Both the position numbers and the translations under genes were made by a program. From the NCBI GenBank assembly GCA_045120135.1, contig JBGVEN010000001.1, positions 248,001 through 312,000 of the forward strand: a stretch of DNA of 64,000 bases, given 5' to 3'. Origin of the DNA: SIG440 sp045120135 (GTDB lineage Bacteria > Bacillota > Clostridia > Monoglobales > Monoglobaceae). Within the stretch, counting starts at the first letter, position 1. Every line of letters begins with the position of its first letter. The notes under the pieces are model-generated. The model saw nothing but the letters and a program-made list of their open reading frames with translations, was not told the origin of the DNA and searched no databases. This document shows, in pieces, positions 34,415-42,063 of the stretch.

Positions 34415-35773
34415 ATGATTAATACAAGAGAAATAATGGAAACTATCAAGATGATTGATGACCAGCATCTTGATATAAGAACTATAACAATGGGTATTTC
34501 TCTTCAGGATTGTATCGATAGTGATGCAAAACGTGCCTGTGAGAAGATTTATGATAAAATTACGCGCTCGGCAAAGGATTTGGTCAAAACCGGTGAGGAT
34601 ATCAGCCGCCAATACGGAATTCCGATTATCAACAAACGAATTTCAGTTACACCTATTTCAATGATTGCCGGTGCAAGTGATGCAAAGGATTATGTTTGCT
34701 TTGCCGAAACTCTTAACCGTGCTGCAATCGAAACGGGCGTGAACTTTATAGGCGGTTTTTCTGCGTTGGTGCATAAGGGCTTTACAAAGGGCGACAGAAT
34801 TCTTATCGACTCTATTCCCGAAGCACTTGCCACAACCGACAGAGTGTGCTCATCTGTTGGTGTTGCCACCACAAAAGCAGGCATCAATATGGATGCTGTT
34901 AAGCTTATGGGCGAGGTAATCAAAAAATCGGCAGAGCTTACTGCTGATAACGATTCGTTTGGCTGCGCAAAGCTGGTTGTGTTTGCCAATGCTGTTGAGG
35001 ATAACCCGTTTATGGCGGGCGCATTTCACGGCGTAGGTGAGGGTGATACTGTTATAAATGTAGGCGTCAGCGGTCCCGGAGTTGTAAAATCAGCACTTGA
35101 AAAGGTTAAGGGCGCAGATTTCGGTACGGTTGCAGATGTGATAAAAAAGACTGCATTTAAAATTACACGTATGGGTCAGCTTGTTGCTCAGGAAGCATCA
35201 AGACGGCTCGATGTGCCCTTTGGTATTGTTGACTTATCTTTAGCTCCAACTCCCGAAATTGGCGACAGCGTTGCATATATTTTAGAGGAAATGGGTCTTG
35301 AAAAATGCGGAACTCACGGAACAACAGCGGCACTGGCACTCCTTAACGATGCAGTTAAAAAAGGCGGTGTTATGGCATCAAGCTATGTTGGCGGCCTCAG
35401 CGGTGCGTTTATCCCTGTCAGCGAGGACGCAGGTATGATTGCGGCGGCAGAGTGTGGTGCATTGACACTTGATAAGCTTGAAGCAATGACCTGTGTATGC
35501 TCGGTTGGTCTTGATATGATTGCGATTCCAGGCGATACCTCAGCATCGACAATTTCTGCAATTATTGCAGATGAAATGGCAATTGGTATGATAAACCAGA
35601 AAACAACAGCGGTCAGAATAATTCCGGTTATCGGCAAAGGCGTGGGCGAAACTGTGGAATTTGGCGGACTTTTGGGCTATGCTCCCATTATGCCGGTTCA
35701 TAACTATTCAAGCTGCGACTTTATAAACCGTGGCGGAAGAATTCCTGCACCGATACACAGCCTGAAGAACTAA
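34415..35773 (+). CDS. PFL-like family protein UPF0210 (DUF711)
   Basis: A 452-residue member of the UPF0210 family, related in fold to pyruvate formate-lyase-like proteins but lacking evidence of a glycyl radical loop. Recognisable segments are RTITMGISLQDC near the N-terminus, NFIGGFSALVHKGFTKGD, GVSGPGVV and GDTSASTISAIIADE. Activity is unknown. GGGGTTGACG lies upstream of the ATG. It follows the ACT-domain gene as usual, and a terminator follows it. Confidence 0.88.
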   Translation: MINTREIMETIKMIDDQHLDIRTITMGISLQDCIDSDAKRACEKIYDKITRSAKDLVKTGEDISRQYGIPIINKRISVTPISMIAGASDAKDYVCFAETLNRAAIETGVNFIGGFSALVHKGFTKGDRILIDSIPEALATTDRVCSSVGVATTKAGINMDAVKLMGEVIKKSAELTADNDSFGCAKLVVFANAVEDNPFMAGAFHGVGEGDTVINVGVSGPGVVKSALEKVKGADFGTVADVIKKTAFKITRMGQLVAQEASRRLDVPFGIVDLSLAPTPEIGDSVAYILEEMGLEKCGTHGTTAALALLNDAVKKGGVMASSYVGGLSGAFIPVSEDAGMIAAAECGALTLDKLEAMTCVCSVGLDMIAIPGDTSASTISAIIADEMAIGMINQKTTAVRIIPVIGKGVGETVEFGGLLGYAPIMPVHNYSSCDFINRGGRIPAPIHSLKN

Positions 35774-35784
35774 TCAATGGTAAG

Positions 35785-35808
35785 AAGGGACGGATAGCCG
35801 TCCCTTTT
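35785..35808 (+). terminator. terminator of the ACT-PFL operon
   Basis: Stem AAGGGACGG (35785-35793) with CCGTCCCTT (35798-35806), loop ATAG, then TT and GTTGT; the T-tract is short. Confidence 0.75.
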
Positions 35809-35844
35809 GTTGTAAAAAATAAATTACAAAAGTTAAGCCTGTTT

Positions 35845-35875
35845 TGCAACCTTTGCGGTAAATTAAAAGTATTAT
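35845..35875 (+). promoter_or_regulatory. possible ECF-type autoregulatory promoter
   Basis: TGCAACCTTT at 35845-35854 resembles the AAC-containing -35 of ECF sigma promoters; an AT-rich -10 region with GTATTAT follows at 35869-35875. No sigma-A pair with good spacing was found. Autoregulation by the downstream sigma factor is an inference. Confidence 0.35.
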
Positions 35876-35892
35876 ATTCAGAGGGATTCCTT

Positions 35893-36369
35893 ATGGACGA
35901 AAAACGTCAGATTGTTGAAAAATATTTTGATATGATTTATAAGCTTGCCTTGTCTCAGACAAAAAACCGCGAACACGCGGACGATGTGGTGCAGGAGGTA
36001 TTTTTACGATATATAAAAACTGACACCGACTTCCAAAGTGAAGAACATATAAAGGCGTGGCTTATTCGTGTTACGCTCAATTGCAGCAAAAGTATTTTTA
36101 CAACAAGCTGGCACAAAAAGACCGTTCCGCTGTCCGAACGTGAGGATATGCCGGTGTTTGATACAACCGAAAAGAGCGATGTGTATTATGCGGTGGCAGA
36201 GCTTCCGCAAAAGTATCGGGCGGTTATTCATCTTTTTTACTATGAGGATATGTCGGTGGAGCAGATTTCAAAATATCTGGGAACAAACCCCTCAACTGTA
36301 AAATCACAGCTTAGCCGGGGCAGAAAAATGCTGGGCGAAAAGCTGAAGGGAGGATATGACTTTGTTTAG
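35893..36369 (+). CDS. ECF-family RNA polymerase sigma factor
   Basis: A 158-residue two-domain sigma factor: sigma2 (about 10-75, YKLALSQTKNREHADDVVQEVFLR) binding the -10 element and sigma4 (about 100-152, LPQKYRAVIHLFYYEDMSVEQISKYLGTNPSTVKSQLSRGR) binding the -35. The regulon cannot be deduced. CAGAGGGATTCC precedes the ATG. The next gene overlaps by 14 bp and encodes a single-pass membrane protein, the normal place for its anti-sigma factor. Confidence 0.92.
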   Translation: MDEKRQIVEKYFDMIYKLALSQTKNREHADDVVQEVFLRYIKTDTDFQSEEHIKAWLIRVTLNCSKSIFTTSWHKKTVPLSEREDMPVFDTTEKSDVYYAVAELPQKYRAVIHLFYYEDMSVEQISKYLGTNPSTVKSQLSRGRKMLGEKLKGGYDFV

Positions 36370-37057
36370 GAAATACTACAAGGCGGCAAATGACGATATA
36401 AAGCCAAATCGTGAATTGATTGAAAAAATATTTGAAAAGGCAGAAACTGAAATGCCCGCTAAACGGGTGTTCAAGTTTAAACCGGGATATGGCACGGCAA
36501 TTGCGGCGGTTTTGGTACTTGTTATGGGTATTGCCGTACTTCCTCAAATTAATTCTGCAACCCAAACACCTTTGGAACAAAGCGTTCAACCACGGCAGAT
36601 AGCGGCGGCAGAGATAAAAAGCGCAGAAATTTCGGTAAAAGAAGAAAGCCAGGAAAATGTTGCCTCAACCAATCAGGCTATATCAGAGGCTAATGCGGAT
36701 AATACCCCTTCAATGGCACGTATGACACCGCAAGCTAATGAAATTTGCGAATTTACGATTACACAACTGAGCGAAGTGTCGGAGGATGAACGTAAAAGTA
36801 TTGAGAATAATCTTCGTCAGAAATTTGGAGAAGTTGATGAAGAAACGGGCAATCCTTTTATATTTGAAATTGCCGGCAAATCAGAATTTGGCGGCGGAAC
36901 GGTATATGTGGGCAGATGGCGTTGGTGGGTCAAAGACCACAGCTCGCTGCTTTGCGAATTTGTGTTGAACGAACAAATGACCGAAATGTATGAATGCAGT
37001 CCTTGCGGCGAAGACGGTTTGGTAAAATGGACAAAAACAAACAATTTGTTAGATTAG
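36356..37057 (+). CDS. single-pass membrane protein, putative anti-sigma factor
   Basis: A 233-residue protein with a short cytosolic N-terminal region (1-42, basic and helical, candidate sigma-binding part), one membrane helix (about 43-65), a low-complexity Ala/Glu/Gln linker (about 70-130) and an extracellular domain of about 100 residues ending in CEFVLNEQMTEMYECSPCGEDG. No zinc-binding HxxxCxxC anti-sigma motif is present. Position and 14-bp overlap with the ECF sigma gene support an anti-sigma role; the outer domain may sense a signal. I do not recognise that domain. Confidence 0.65.
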   Translation: MTLFRKYYKAANDDIKPNRELIEKIFEKAETEMPAKRVFKFKPGYGTAIAAVLVLVMGIAVLPQINSATQTPLEQSVQPRQIAAAEIKSAEISVKEESQENVASTNQAISEANADNTPSMARMTPQANEICEFTITQLSEVSEDERKSIENNLRQKFGEVDEETGNPFIFEIAGKSEFGGGTVYVGRWRWWVKDHSSLLCEFVLNEQMTEMYECSPCGEDGLVKWTKTNNLLD

Positions 37058-37097
37058 AAAAAACTCTGCGGAAGATATATCCGCAGAGTTTTTTTAG
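37058..37097 (+). terminator. terminator of the sigma/anti-sigma operon
   Basis: AACTCTGCGG (37062-37071) pairs with CCGCAGAGTT (37081-37090), extended by A/T pairs, followed by a T-run to 37095. Confidence 0.9.
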
Positions 37098-37164
37098 ATT
37101 TTTGCAAGGTGAAATTAGAAAAACGGTCAAAACTTGAAATCGTTAACACAATTACAGAAAGTGG

Positions 37165-37193
37165 TTGACTTTTTAAATTTTAAGTTGTATTAT
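37165..37193 (+). promoter_or_regulatory. promoter of the CLC-CPA2 operon
   Basis: TTGACT (37165-37170), 17 bp, TATTAT (37188-37193). The leader is about 65 nt and too short and unlike the crcB motif to hold a fluoride riboswitch. Confidence 0.8.
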
Positions 37194-37264
37194 ATATAAA
37201 GTTGTGATTTTTTACATATTTAATATGAAAGAATATGGTATAAATCAAAAGAGGGAGGGTTACT

Positions 37265-38518
37265 GTGTTACAAATTAAAAATAATTTGACCGCTTCTTTG
37301 GAATATCTCAAAATCTTTTTGAAGTGGCTTATAGTTGCGGTAATTGTCGGCGTGACGGGCGGACTAGTTGGCAGTGCCTTCCATATAAGTGTCGAGTTTG
37401 TAACTGAACTAAGGCATTATAACAAATGGCTTATTTTGCTTTTGCCGGTTGGTGGTGTTGTGATAGCTATTTTGTATCGTCTGTTTAAAGGCTCGGGCAA
37501 AATTGACACAAACCGTGTTATTAATTCTGTCCGTAGCGAGGAATCTGTTCCGCTTGTGATGGCACCGCTAATTTTTATTAGTACTGTGATTACACACCTC
37601 TTGGGCGGCAGTGCCGGCAGAGAAGGGGCTGCACTTCAGCTAGGCGGAAGCATAGGATACGCCTTGGGTAAGGTGTTCCGGCTTAATAAAAAAGACAAGC
37701 ATATAATTGTTATGTCGGGTATGAGTGCGGTGTTTGCTGCAGTTTTTGGAACACCTGTTACGGCAATGTTCTTTGCCCTAGAGGTAACAAGTGTCGGGGT
37801 TATGTATTATGCCGGTCTTGTTCCATGTATTATTTCTGCGTTTGTTGCGTCACGGGTGGCATTATTTTGCGGGATAGCTCCCGTAAGCTTTGCAGGGGTT
37901 ATAACGGCTGAGCCTATGACCATCAAATTGATTTCAGGGATTATTGTTCTTGCGGCATTGTGTGCTTTGGTAAGTACGTTGTTTTGCTTTTCAATTCATA
38001 AATGCGAAAGGCTTTGTAAACGCTTTGTTCCCAATAAGTTTTTATGTGCTTTTTTAGGCGGTATAGTTATAATTTTACTTACATACGCAGTAGGAACAAC
38101 CGATTATAACGGCGCAGGCATGGATATTATCACCCGTGCAATAAGCAAGGGAGATGCAAGATGGTTTGATTTTCTGCTGAAAATTCTGTTTACTGCAATA
38201 ACTATTTCGGCAGGGTTCAAGGGTGGAGAAATTGTTCCGTCATTCTTTATCGGCTCAACATTTGGTTGTGTTATGGCACCGATTTTGGGAATTGCCCCGA
38301 TGCTTGGTGCGGCAATCGGCTTTATAGCAGTTTTTTGCGGAGTTGTGAACTGCCCGGTTGCATCGTTTGTGCTTGCAATTGAGGTCTTTGGCGGCGATGC
38401 TATGTTGCTGTTTGCGGTTGTTTGTGCCGTAAGCTATATGATGTCGGGATATTCAAGCCTGTATAAAAGCCAAAAAATAGTCTACTCAAAGCTTGAAGAT
38501 AAGTTAATTACGTACTAA
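37265..38518 (+). CDS. CLC-family anion antiporter, CLC-F-like
   Basis: A 417-residue CLC protein with about ten membrane helices. The central motif is GGSAGREGAALQLGGSIG, where the gating Glu of GREG is present but the following Pro of chloride CLCs is Ala; the usual N-terminal GSGIP is replaced by a segment with TNRVINSV, and the C-terminal GLFAP by GGEIVPSFFIG. These features resemble the fluoride/proton antiporter (CLC-F) branch more than EriC chloride/proton exchangers, but I cannot prove selectivity by eye. No CBS domains. GTG start after GAGGGAGGG. It is co-transcribed with a cation/proton antiporter gene. Confidence 0.8.
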   Translation: MLQIKNNLTASLEYLKIFLKWLIVAVIVGVTGGLVGSAFHISVEFVTELRHYNKWLILLLPVGGVVIAILYRLFKGSGKIDTNRVINSVRSEESVPLVMAPLIFISTVITHLLGGSAGREGAALQLGGSIGYALGKVFRLNKKDKHIIVMSGMSAVFAAVFGTPVTAMFFALEVTSVGVMYYAGLVPCIISAFVASRVALFCGIAPVSFAGVITAEPMTIKLISGIIVLAALCALVSTLFCFSIHKCERLCKRFVPNKFLCAFLGGIVIILLTYAVGTTDYNGAGMDIITRAISKGDARWFDFLLKILFTAITISAGFKGGEIVPSFFIGSTFGCVMAPILGIAPMLGAAIGFIAVFCGVVNCPVASFVLAIEVFGGDAMLLFAVVCAVSYMMSGYSSLYKSQKIVYSKLEDKLITY

Positions 38519-38548
38519 TATATTATTCAGCAAAAGGAGAAATACAAA

Positions 38549-39856
38549 ATGAACACATTATTATCTGTTTCAATCGCTTTGCTTGCGGGACTTCTTATGA
38601 CAAGAGCCTTCAAGCCCTTAAAATTGCCGTCGGTAACAGCATATTTGATTGCCGGCGTATTGATTGGTCCGTATTGCCTCGGCGCACTTGGCATTGGGGG
38701 TTTGGGTTTCAGCTCTCACGAAGCGGTAGCCGGTCTTTCTCTGATTTCCGAGGTTGCTCTCGGTTTTATTGCTTTTTCTATTGGTAGTGAGTTCCGTGTT
38801 GATGAGCTTAAAAAGATAGGAAAACAGGCATTTGTAATCGGTGTATTCCAGGCACTTGTTGCAACAATATTTGTCGACCTTGCACTTTTGGTTATGCATA
38901 TCATTATGCCGGATAAGCTTTCTGTGCCGCAACTTTTGACACTTGGTGCTATTGCAACAGCAACTGCACCTGCAGCAACACTTATGGTTGTTCGTCAGTA
39001 CAAGGCAAAAGGTTCGCTGACCAGTCTGCTTTTGCCGATTGTTGCACTTGATGATGCCGTTGGTCTGGTAGTTTTTGCTGTATCTTTCGGTATTGCAAAA
39101 AGTCTTATTGCCGGCGCTGTGGATATTGTATCTATTATAGTTAATCCTCTTGTGGAAATCGGCTGCTCGCTCATTCTCGGTGCAATTATGGGCTGGATTT
39201 TAACTCAGCTCGAAAAACTGTTCAATTCAAATACCAACCGTCTTAATATGACCATTGCGTTTGTATTCCTTACGGTTTCACTTTCTATGATTGACTTCCA
39301 CATCGGTCCGGTTCATATCAGTTTTTCATCACTTCTGGTATGTATGATGCTCGGAACTGTTTTCTGCAATATATGTCCCCTTTCCCACGATTTGATGGAA
39401 AAGTCCGAAAAATGGACCTCTCCGCTTCTTGCGCTATTCTTTGTAATCAGTGGTGCAGAGCTTGAACTTAATGTTTTTGCCGATTGGGCAATTGTGGTAG
39501 TTGGTGTTGTTTATATTATCTTCCGTTGCTTAGGTAAGTATTTTGGAACATTTGCAAGTGCAAAAGCAACAGCTTGCGAGCCGCAGATTTGCAAGTATCT
39601 TGGTATCACGTTGTTCCCGCAGGCAGGTGTGGCACTTGGTATGTGTGCGATTGTTGCCGCATCGGTTGAGATGGGGACGCAGGGTGCACTTGTTCGTAAT
39701 ATTACACTTTTTGCTGTTCTTATCTACGAGCTTTTTGGTCCGTTGCTTACAAGATGGGCACTTACAAAAGCCGGCGACATCAAGCCTATATCCGATGAGG
39801 TAAAAATGCGCCGTCAAACCAAGCTTGCCGAAGCTGCAAAGAGAAACGAAAAATAA
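38549..39856 (+). CDS. cation:proton antiporter, CPA2 (Kef-type) family
   Basis: A 435-residue membrane protein with about 12 helices and the CPA2 pattern: an N-terminal TAYLIAGVLIGP segment, ATATAPAATLMVV, and the ion-binding ALDDAVGLVVF with two adjacent Asp. It lacks the cytosolic TrkA/RCK domain of full KefB/KefC. It would exchange K+ or Na+ for H+. CAAAAGGAGAAA precedes the ATG, 30 nt after the CLC gene, suggesting joint action in ion or pH balance. Confidence 0.88.
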   Translation: MNTLLSVSIALLAGLLMTRAFKPLKLPSVTAYLIAGVLIGPYCLGALGIGGLGFSSHEAVAGLSLISEVALGFIAFSIGSEFRVDELKKIGKQAFVIGVFQALVATIFVDLALLVMHIIMPDKLSVPQLLTLGAIATATAPAATLMVVRQYKAKGSLTSLLLPIVALDDAVGLVVFAVSFGIAKSLIAGAVDIVSIIVNPLVEIGCSLILGAIMGWILTQLEKLFNSNTNRLNMTIAFVFLTVSLSMIDFHIGPVHISFSSLLVCMMLGTVFCNICPLSHDLMEKSEKWTSPLLALFFVISGAELELNVFADWAIVVVGVVYIIFRCLGKYFGTFASAKATACEPQICKYLGITLFPQAGVALGMCAIVAASVEMGTQGALVRNITLFAVLIYELFGPLLTRWALTKAGDIKPISDEVKMRRQTKLAEAAKRNEK

Positions 39857-39864
39857 AATCTTTA

Positions 39865-39892
39865 AAGGGCAGACCTGTTTTGGTCTGCCCTT
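39865..39892 (+). terminator. terminator after the CLC-CPA2 operon
   Basis: An 11-bp stem (39865-39875 with 39882-39892), core GGGCAGACC, loop TGTTTT. The 3' T-tract is weak, so readthrough into the DUF896 gene is possible. Confidence 0.7.
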
Positions 39893-39895
39893 GAC

Positions 39896-39924
39896 TTTAC
39901 AAATAAAATATTTTGTGTTAATAT
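39896..39924 (+). promoter_or_regulatory. promoter of the DUF896 gene
   Basis: TTTACA (39896-39901), 17 bp, TAATAT (39919-39924), directly downstream of the preceding hairpin. Confidence 0.5.
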
Positions 39925-39943
39925 AAAACAAGAGGTGATAAAA

Positions 39944-40150
39944 TTGACTGAAGAATTGCTAAACAGAATAAACGAGCTTGCCCGTAAGTCAAGAACAGAG
40001 GGCTTAACTGAACAGGAAAAGGCGGAACAGGCACAGCTCAGACAGCAGTACATAAAGGGATTCCGTCAAGGATTTGAAAATACAATGAATAATGTCTATA
40101 TTATGGACAAAGACGGCAATAAAAAGAAGGTAGAAAAAAAGAAGAAGTGA
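39944..40150 (+). CDS. DUF896 (YnzC-like) small protein
   Basis: A 68-residue helical hairpin protein of the DUF896 family: EELLNRINELARKSRTEGLTEQEK then AQLRQQYIKGFRQGFENT, and a Lys-rich C-terminus. Relatives in Bacillus are small cytosolic proteins, one within an SOS-linked operon. I prefer the TTG at 39944 because AGAGGTGAT (39931-39939) then has the right spacing; the GTG at 39935 would lie inside that site. It is followed by its own terminator and then a Y-family polymerase gene, which may be a meaningful SOS-type neighbourhood. Confidence 0.85.
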   Translation: MTEELLNRINELARKSRTEGLTEQEKAEQAQLRQQYIKGFRQGFENTMNNVYIMDKDGNKKKVEKKKK

Positions 40151-40155
40151 TTCTG

Positions 40156-40186
40156 ATCCCCACAATGATGCTCGTGGGGATTTTTC
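40156..40186 (+). terminator. terminator after the DUF896 gene
   Basis: ATCCCCAC (40156-40163) pairs with GTGGGGAT (40174-40181), loop of 10, followed by TTTTTCTTT. Confidence 0.85.
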
Positions 40187-40236
40187 TTTAGTTTATGGGA
40201 AAAATATAGTCGAGAATTTTTTAGGAGGCGGATTTT

Positions 40237-41508
40237 TTGGAAAACAGAATGTATTTATGTATTGACCTTAAAAGCTTTTACGCCTCGGTGGAGTGTGTTG
40301 AACGGGACCTAGACCCGATGACCACTAACTTGATTGTTGCCGATCCTGAACGTTCCGAAAAAACAATCTGCCTTGCGGTAACGCCTGCTATGAAAAAACT
40401 TGGTGTAAAAAACCGTTGCAGAGTTTTTGAAATACCTAAAAACATAAAATATATTACCGCCGAGCCGCGTATGCAGAAGTATATAGACTATGCTGCGGAG
40501 ATTTATGCTGTATACCTGACCTTCGTATCAAAAGACGATATCTTTGTGTATTCGATTGACGAGGTTTTTATTGATGTAACTGATTATCTCCGGATGTATA
40601 ATATGTCTGCAAAGCAGCTTGCGAAAAAGATGATGGAGGAAGTACTCGATAAGGTTGGTGTCCGTGCAACCTGCGGTATAGGTACAAACTTGTATCTTGC
40701 GAAAATTGCTCTTGATATAACTGCAAAACACGCAGATGACTTTATTGGTTATCTTGATGAAGAATTATTTGTAAAAACTTTGTGGCAGCATAAGCCCCTT
40801 ATCGACTTCTGGCGTATAGGTAAGGGTACGGCAAAGCGTCTTTCGCAAATGGGCATTTATACAATGGAGGGTATTGCGAAGTGCAATGAAGATTTGCTTT
40901 ATAATAAATTCGGTATTGATGCCGAGCTGCTTATCGACCATGCATGGGGGATAGAACCTACAACAATGCGTGATATAAAAGAATATAAGCCAAAGACAAC
41001 CTGCCTGACCAGCGGACAGGTGCTGATGCGTGACTATGAATTTAACGAGGGCGAAATTATTGCCAAGGAAATGATGGACCTTTTGTGCCTTGAAATGGTG
41101 GAAAAGGGCGTGCTTGCAAAATCCGTAACCCTCTATGTCGGATATTCCAACAGCCTGAATGTTGAACCTGCAGGGGGAAGTATCGCTCCTGATACCCCTA
41201 CAAACAATGATGCTGTGCTTTTGCCACTTATTTCAAAGCTGTATCGGCGAATAGTCAATCCTGGATATCCGGTGAGGAGAATGAATATTTCCTGCAATAA
41301 TCTGGTTGATGAGAACGAAATATTTGAACAGCTAAGTCTGTTTGACGAACCGAAAACTATCAGCAAGCATAACAAAATACAAAAGACAATGGTGGATATA
41401 AAAAAACAGTTTGGTAAAAATGCTGTGTTCAAGGGTATGGATTTGGGCAAAAGCGCAACCACGCTTGAACGCAACCGCCAGATAGGGGGACATAAAAGTG
41501 GCGAGTAG
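40237..41508 (+). CDS. Y-family DNA polymerase (UmuC/UvrX-like)
   Basis: A 423-residue translesion polymerase. Catalytic acidic residues are in LCIDLKSFYASVECVER near the N-terminus and in YSIDEVFIDVTDY; the helix-hairpin-helix thumb includes FWRIGKGTAKRLSQMGI. A beta-clamp-binding motif QLSLF is at residues 365-369. The start is TTG 40237, with TTAGGAGGCGG 8 nt upstream; the ATG 12 nt later has no suitable spacing. The downstream gene overlaps by 11 bp and encodes a YolD-like protein, the pairing seen in Bacillus uvrX-yolD. No LexA box was found in the short region before it. Confidence 0.92.
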   Translation: MENRMYLCIDLKSFYASVECVERDLDPMTTNLIVADPERSEKTICLAVTPAMKKLGVKNRCRVFEIPKNIKYITAEPRMQKYIDYAAEIYAVYLTFVSKDDIFVYSIDEVFIDVTDYLRMYNMSAKQLAKKMMEEVLDKVGVRATCGIGTNLYLAKIALDITAKHADDFIGYLDEELFVKTLWQHKPLIDFWRIGKGTAKRLSQMGIYTMEGIAKCNEDLLYNKFGIDAELLIDHAWGIEPTTMRDIKEYKPKTTCLTSGQVLMRDYEFNEGEIIAKEMMDLLCLEMVEKGVLAKSVTLYVGYSNSLNVEPAGGSIAPDTPTNNDAVLLPLISKLYRRIVNPGYPVRRMNISCNNLVDENEIFEQLSLFDEPKTISKHNKIQKTMVDIKKQFGKNAVFKGMDLGKSATTLERNRQIGGHKSGE

Positions 41509-41827
41509 ACCAAAAACAAAAATGTCAAGAGCGGACCGGGCAAAGCAGTTTGCACCGTTTTCGGCACATAAAGGTCTTGACGAAGCACTTCGACAAAAAG
41601 AGAAGGTTTTTGTCGAAAAACCTGAATTTTCTGATGAAGCCGCCGGAGAGCTTTCGCGAAAGCTTGCGGAAATTTGCATCGGTATGCGCGTGTGCATTGT
41701 TTATTATTCTGGCGGTGAATTTATATCAATTGATGGAATTGTTACCGGAATTGATAAAACATTTAAAAAACTGACAGTGGTTAAAACGGAAATTTCTATG
41801 GATGATATTTTAGATATTAAAATTTAA
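41498..41827 (+). CDS. YolD-like protein
   Basis: A 109-residue protein with the YolD-like N-terminal motif MSRADRAKQFAPFSAHKGLDEAL, then a helical part and a beta-rich C-terminal half (SIDGIVTGIDKTFKKLTVV). YolD proteins accompany UmuC-type polymerases and may replace the UmuD role; the mechanism is not settled. GTG start with GATAGGGGGA upstream, overlapping the polymerase gene by 11 bp. Confidence 0.88.
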   Translation: MASRPKTKMSRADRAKQFAPFSAHKGLDEALRQKEKVFVEKPEFSDEAAGELSRKLAEICIGMRVCIVYYSGGEFISIDGIVTGIDKTFKKLTVVKTEISMDDILDIKI

Positions 41828-41831
41828 TAGC

Positions 41832-41870
41832 AAACAAAGCCTTTGCTTGAATTAAGCAGAGGCTTTGTTT
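41832..41870 (+). terminator. terminator of the polymerase-YolD operon
   Basis: AAACAAAGCC (41832-41841) pairs with GGCTTTGTTT (41861-41870) and the stem continues inward to about 17 bp with a GAATT loop. Confidence 0.88.
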
Positions 41871-41932
41871 ATTATATCTGATATTTTATCTAAAGTGCAC
41901 AAAAAATCTAAAAAATATTGTTTGGTTTTTGG

Positions 41933-41961
41933 TTGAAAATTTTGAACGTTTAAAGTATAAT
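41933..41961 (+). promoter_or_regulatory. promoter of the EF-G-like gene
   Basis: TTGAAA (41933-41938), 17 bp, TATAAT (41956-41961). Confidence 0.8.
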
Positions 41962-41967
41962 TAATAT

Positions 41968-42063
41968 AATGACGGCGTAGAAATGAAAAGCCGCAAATGT
42001 TAGAAGTGTCGCCTAAAGCGGCGGAACGGTACAACATAAACTTACACACTGGAGGGTTGAAAA
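41968..42063 (+). promoter_or_regulatory. structured leader of the EF-G-like gene
   Basis: A 96-nt 5' UTR with competing pairings: GCCGC (41990-41994) with GCGGC (42018-42022), or CGCC (42010-42013) with GGCG (42020-42023). In addition AGTGT (42005-42009) can pair with ACACT (42046-42050), immediately before the ribosome binding site GGAGGG (42051-42056). I match it to no riboswitch class I know; regulation of translation is a guess. Confidence 0.4.

Noticed and set aside
37194..37264. Fluoride riboswitch before the CLC gene
   Set aside because: No GGCGATGG-type or pseudoknot core sequence and the leader is only about 65 nt.
40186..40236. LexA box before the Y-family polymerase
   Set aside because: No GAAC-N4-GTTC pattern or close variant could be found.
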